A stretch of 64,000 bases of DNA from the NCBI GenBank assembly GCA_045863055.1, contig BTUW01000003.1, forward strand, positions 124,001 to 188,000. The letters are read 5' to 3'. The position numbers and the translations under genes were made by a program. The notes under the pieces were generated by a model, which was given only the letters and a program-made list of their open reading frames with translations, was not told where the DNA came from and ran no database searches. This DNA is from UTCHB3 sp008363265 (GTDB lineage Bacteria > Bacteroidota > Ignavibacteria > Ignavibacteriales > Ignavibacteriaceae). Positions 61,593 to 64,000 of the stretch are shown one piece after another (the first letter of the stretch is position 1; every line of letters starts with the position of its first letter).

Positions 61593-61951
61593 TTGAATCC
61601 TCCTTTTTTATAAGCATAGAGAAAACCCAGTTCAAATACTACCAAAAATATAAACATCGACCAGAAGGCAGCAATTCCAATATCAGAATAAAGTTTTATA
61701 AACTCAACCGCCCAGGGATAAACAAAAATAACCTCGAGATCGAAGATGATAAAGAGCATCGCAACAACATAATATTTTACTGATACACGCTCTTCTGTTG
61801 ATCCGATCGGTTTCATACCACTTTCATAGGGCGAAGCCTTGATCTTGTTCGGCCTTTGCGGACCAAACAGCGATGAGGTGGAGACCATCACCACTCCGAA
61901 TATCAAAGCAAATCCGAACACAACAAGTACCGGAATGTAGTTTTCGAGCAT
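61583..61951 (-). CDS. nuoA: NADH-quinone oxidoreductase subunit A
   Basis: NuoA is a small membrane subunit with three helices. From the ATG at 61951 (MLENYIPVLVVFGFALIFG) the protein has about 122 residues and the conserved KASPYESGMKPIGSTEERVSVKYYVVAMLFIIFDLEVIFVYPWAV segment, in which the acidic residues belong to the core of the quinone/proton path. It is the first gene of the nuoABCDEF operon. Confidence 0.95.
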   Translation of the reverse strand: MLENYIPVLVVFGFALIFGVVMVSTSSLFGPQRPNKIKASPYESGMKPIGSTEERVSVKYYVVAMLFIIFDLEVIFVYPWAVEFIKLYSDIGIAAFWSMFIFLVVFELGFLYAYKKGGFKWD

Positions 61952-61987
61952 TTTTTGACCGATAATTAATTCGTAAAATTCAAACTT

Positions 61988-62018
61988 TAAATTTATCACT
62001 ATTTTGGGAGATAGTCAA
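61988..62018 (-). promoter_or_regulatory. Candidate nuo operon promoter
   Basis: On the minus strand, TTG (62018-62016) and TAAATTTA (61995-61988) are separated by 20 nt, close to the Bacteroidetes -33/-7 arrangement. The -7 part falls within the 20-nt element that recurs at 45404-45423. It lies 36 nt upstream of the nuoA start codon. Confidence 0.45.
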
Positions 62019-62057
62019 TTTTTTAATTGTTTCACAACATTTCTCCACGATTTTTCG

Positions 62058-62065
62058 TAATTTTG
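62058..62065 (+). promoter_or_regulatory. Candidate -7 box TAATTTTG upstream of the beta-CASP gene
   Basis: TAATTTTG followed by AGAC lies 23 nt before the ATG at 62089. A TTG at 62027-62029 is 28 nt upstream, longer than the typical spacing. GGGAG precedes the start codon. Confidence 0.4.
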
Positions 62066-62088
62066 AGACACACTTACACGGGAGAATT

Positions 62089-63489
62089 ATGGATATTCAA
62101 TTTATCGGTGCCGCGGGCACGGTTACAGGGTCAAATCACCTTCTAAGAACCGAACAGGGCAAGATACTTCTCGACTGCGGCCTCTATCAGGGTAAACGAA
62201 AAGAAGCCTTCGAACTCAACCGTTCATTCGAGTTTTACACTCCGAAAAACATCGATGCAGTGATACTTTCACATGCCCACATCGACCACGCGGGTAATCT
62301 GCCCAACCTTGTAAAGAACGGGTTCAGAGGGCCGATCTACTGTACTTACGCGACAAAAGACCTCTGCGAAATAATGCTGGCCGACTCGGCACATATCCAG
62401 CAGAAGGATACCGAATTCGTCAACAAAAAAAGGGTTAAACAGGGTAAGAACCTTTTCGAGCCACTGTATACTCAGGCCGATGTGGATGAAACCATCCGGC
62501 TTATGGTGGGCGTAAACTACCACCACGAGTTCGAAGTGTTGCCCGGGATAACCGCCACTTTCTACGATGCAGGCCATATTCTCGGAAGCGCGGTCACATA
62601 TATGAAAATAGTCGAGCGCGGCAAAACGATCGAACTCGGTTTTTCAGGTGATCTGGGAAGACCGAACATGCCGATCCTCCGGGATCCTGAAATAATCCCT
62701 GATGTCGACTACTTCATCTGCGAAAGCACATACGGCGGACGCTTCCATGAAGATTTCGAAATGTCGGAAGCGAAGGTTGTGGGGATAATCAAAAAGGCGA
62801 TTGAAAGAAACGGAAAGATAATCGCTCCCGCATTCAGCCTCGGCAGAACCCAGGAACTTGTTTATCTTCTTCATACGATCTTTGAGAAGGGTGAAGTGCC
62901 TAATATTCCTGTTTACGTTGATTCACCTCTCTCCTTTAATGCAACCCAGGTGTTCCGTGACCACACTGAATGTTTCGATTCTGAGATATCAGCGCACATC
63001 CTCCGCAACGAAGACCCCCTCGGATTCAAAAAACTCCGGTATATCACCGCGGTTGAGGAGTCGAAACAATTGAATGACCGCCCGGGCCCAATGATGATAA
63101 TCTCAGCTTCCGGTATGGCAGAGTCCGGTAGAATTCTCCACCATCTTGCCAACAACATCGAAAATCCTGCAAACATAATAATGATGACCGGCTATTGTGC
63201 CGAGAATACCTTGGGACGACGGATAATTGAGAAAAACAAGGAAGTGAACATATTCGGTGAGCCCCACAAAGTGAATGCTGAAGTGGTGGTTTTCAACTCC
63301 CTTTCCGCCCACGCTGATTCAGACGAACTCATCTACTATGTGAACAAATTCAGCCGGGAGAAAATGAAGGAAATATTCCTCGTGCACGGTGAACCCGACC
63401 AGCAGGAGAAGTTCTCCAACAGATTACTGCTGAACCATTTTAAGTCGGTTAGAATACCCAAGAAGGGTGAGTATTTTACAATTAATTAG
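62089..63489 (+). CDS. MBL-fold beta-CASP RNA metallo-hydrolase
   Basis: The 466-residue protein is of the CPSF73/YSH1-like group of zinc-dependent nucleases. Metal motifs are SHAHIDHAGNLP (HxHxDH), FYDAGHILGSA, FSGDLGRPNMPIL and a late SLSAHADSDEL with a catalytic-region His. The beta-CASP insert and a C-terminal RMMBL-type segment (VHGEPDQQEKFSNRL) are present. Such proteins act as RNA endo- or exonucleases; bacterial targets are not well known. A single-gene unit ended by a hairpin terminator. Confidence 0.93.
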   Translation: MDIQFIGAAGTVTGSNHLLRTEQGKILLDCGLYQGKRKEAFELNRSFEFYTPKNIDAVILSHAHIDHAGNLPNLVKNGFRGPIYCTYATKDLCEIMLADSAHIQQKDTEFVNKKRVKQGKNLFEPLYTQADVDETIRLMVGVNYHHEFEVLPGITATFYDAGHILGSAVTYMKIVERGKTIELGFSGDLGRPNMPILRDPEIIPDVDYFICESTYGGRFHEDFEMSEAKVVGIIKKAIERNGKIIAPAFSLGRTQELVYLLHTIFEKGEVPNIPVYVDSPLSFNATQVFRDHTECFDSEISAHILRNEDPLGFKKLRYITAVEESKQLNDRPGPMMIISASGMAESGRILHHLANNIENPANIIMMTGYCAENTLGRRIIEKNKEVNIFGEPHKVNAEVVVFNSLSAHADSDELIYYVNKFSREKMKEIFLVHGEPDQQEKFSNRLLLNHFKSVRIPKKGEYFTIN

Positions 63490-63514
63490 CTACCGTTGGC
63501 AGTAAACTTACTAC

Positions 63515-63540
63515 GGGCTGTGTCATTTGTGATATGGCCC
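63515..63540 (+). terminator. Terminator after the beta-CASP gene
   Basis: An 11-position stem with several G-U pairs and a small loop (63515-63525 with 63530-63540) is followed by six T and then ATAA. It lies 26 nt after the beta-CASP stop and ends just before the LuxR gene's stop on the other strand. Confidence 0.75.
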
Positions 63541-63544
63541 TTTT

Positions 63545-64000
63545 TTATAAAAGGCCGAGGCTCAACCCATAATTGACAGCCATCGCGGTGTTCTCGGAGT
63601 TGGTTTTTTCGAGTATGCTTCTGCGGTGGTTGTTTACGGTATTAACACTGATAAATAACTCATCCGCGATCCTCTTGCTCGCCATACCCTTTGCCATAAT
63701 CCAAGTATTTCTATTTCGCGCCGGGTGAGGAGTGAGTGCTTCTCATCCCCGGAATCCGTTAAAAACACCTGTAACTCCCCGGTTGCAACATTCATTAACT
63801 TCCTCTGCGATGTCAGTATTCCTTCACGACCCGGAAACATGTCATACATTATCAGCATCAGGAGCACGTTCCCCTTTCTGTCAAGTTCCAGGGGAATCAT
63901 CTGGTTAATGAACCTCCTAAAGTTACCATCCTTGCACTTCAATCTGAAATCGCTGATAAGTTTGAAATTTTTCCGTTCCGTGGCCGGTAACTTCAGAATA
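63545..64000 (-). pseudogene. PAS-LuxR response regulator-like gene with a frameshift, cut by the window edge
   Basis: The reading frame is open to the window end and encodes a PAS-like segment (DFRLKCKDGNFRRFINQMIPLELDRKGN ... MLIMYDMF) and then LTRREIEILGL, the start of a LuxR/GerE helix-turn-helix. Just after ILGL (about 63694-63702) the frame shifts: the next frame gives MAKGMASKRIADELFISVNTVNNHRRSILEKTNSENTAMAVNYGLSLGLL and a stop at 63545. One missing A in TTATGG would join the two halves. It is either a sequencing or assembly error or a real single-base deletion. The 5' part lies outside the window. Confidence 0.85.

Overview
The window reads as a chromosomal segment from the Bacteroidota/Chlorobi side of the tree, most likely the class Ignavibacteria. 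The clues are two secreted proteins with C-terminal Por (type IX) sorting domains, one carrying the NYPNPFNPST signature common in that class; a DUF4837 lipoprotein; weak Shine-Dalgarno use; and several upstream boxes resembling the Bacteroidetes -7 element TAnnTTTG. Taxonomy is inferred from family knowledge, not from a search. Coding density is very high and neighbouring genes often overlap or abut.

Layout. 1-10.2 kb: prmA, a secreted amidohydrolase, a type IX cargo protein, a CDF metal transporter, a dihydroorotate-dehydrogenase-like flavoprotein, and a leftward operon of three GT9 heptosyltransferases plus ispE. 10.3-16.7 kb: rightward operon prmC-dtd-PGM-like metalloenzyme-comEC-purK-purE. 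16.7-24 kb: an LD-carboxypeptidase facing a seven-gene sugar cluster (GT-B transferase, SpsF-type cytidylyltransferase, class III aminotransferase, SDR, KdsC-like phosphatase, short NeuB-like synthase, membrane fatty-acid/sterol hydroxylase). This cluster looks like an unconventional nonulosonic-acid-type pathway. 24-31 kb: an FG-GAP type IX cargo protein, an XRE regulator, tRNA-Ala(CGC), a PCu(A)C-SCO copper pair and a Ca-type P-ATPase. 30.8-38.6 kb: leftward operon greA-ribD-ribE-tilS-hpt-ftsH-polyprenol kinase-DUF4837. 38.6-46.6 kb: a cell-envelope acyl-transfer module with an MBOAT acyltransferase, three SGNH proteins (one with two LysM domains) and an M28 peptidase. 46.5-48.9 kb: an Rrf2 regulator and an acyl-CoA synthetase.

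49.2-57.3 kb is the most unusual part. It holds a 1222-residue ATPase/pseudokinase/TM/TPR protein, a secreted RsiV-like/zincin fusion, a lipoprotein joining a ZU5-like domain to a permuted papain-like fold, and a short YD-repeat protein. 57.5-62 kb is nuoABCDEF of respiratory complex I, closed by a terminator-like hairpin with nuoG-N absent. The window ends with a beta-CASP metallo-hydrolase and a PAS-LuxR regulator gene that is frameshifted and cut by the window edge.

No CRISPR array, insertion sequence, phage gene or rRNA was seen. The best candidates for something undescribed are the sugar cluster at 17.7-24 kb, the MBOAT/SGNH/LysM module at 38.7-46.6 kb, and the pseudokinase protein with its secreted neighbours at 49.2-57.3 kb.
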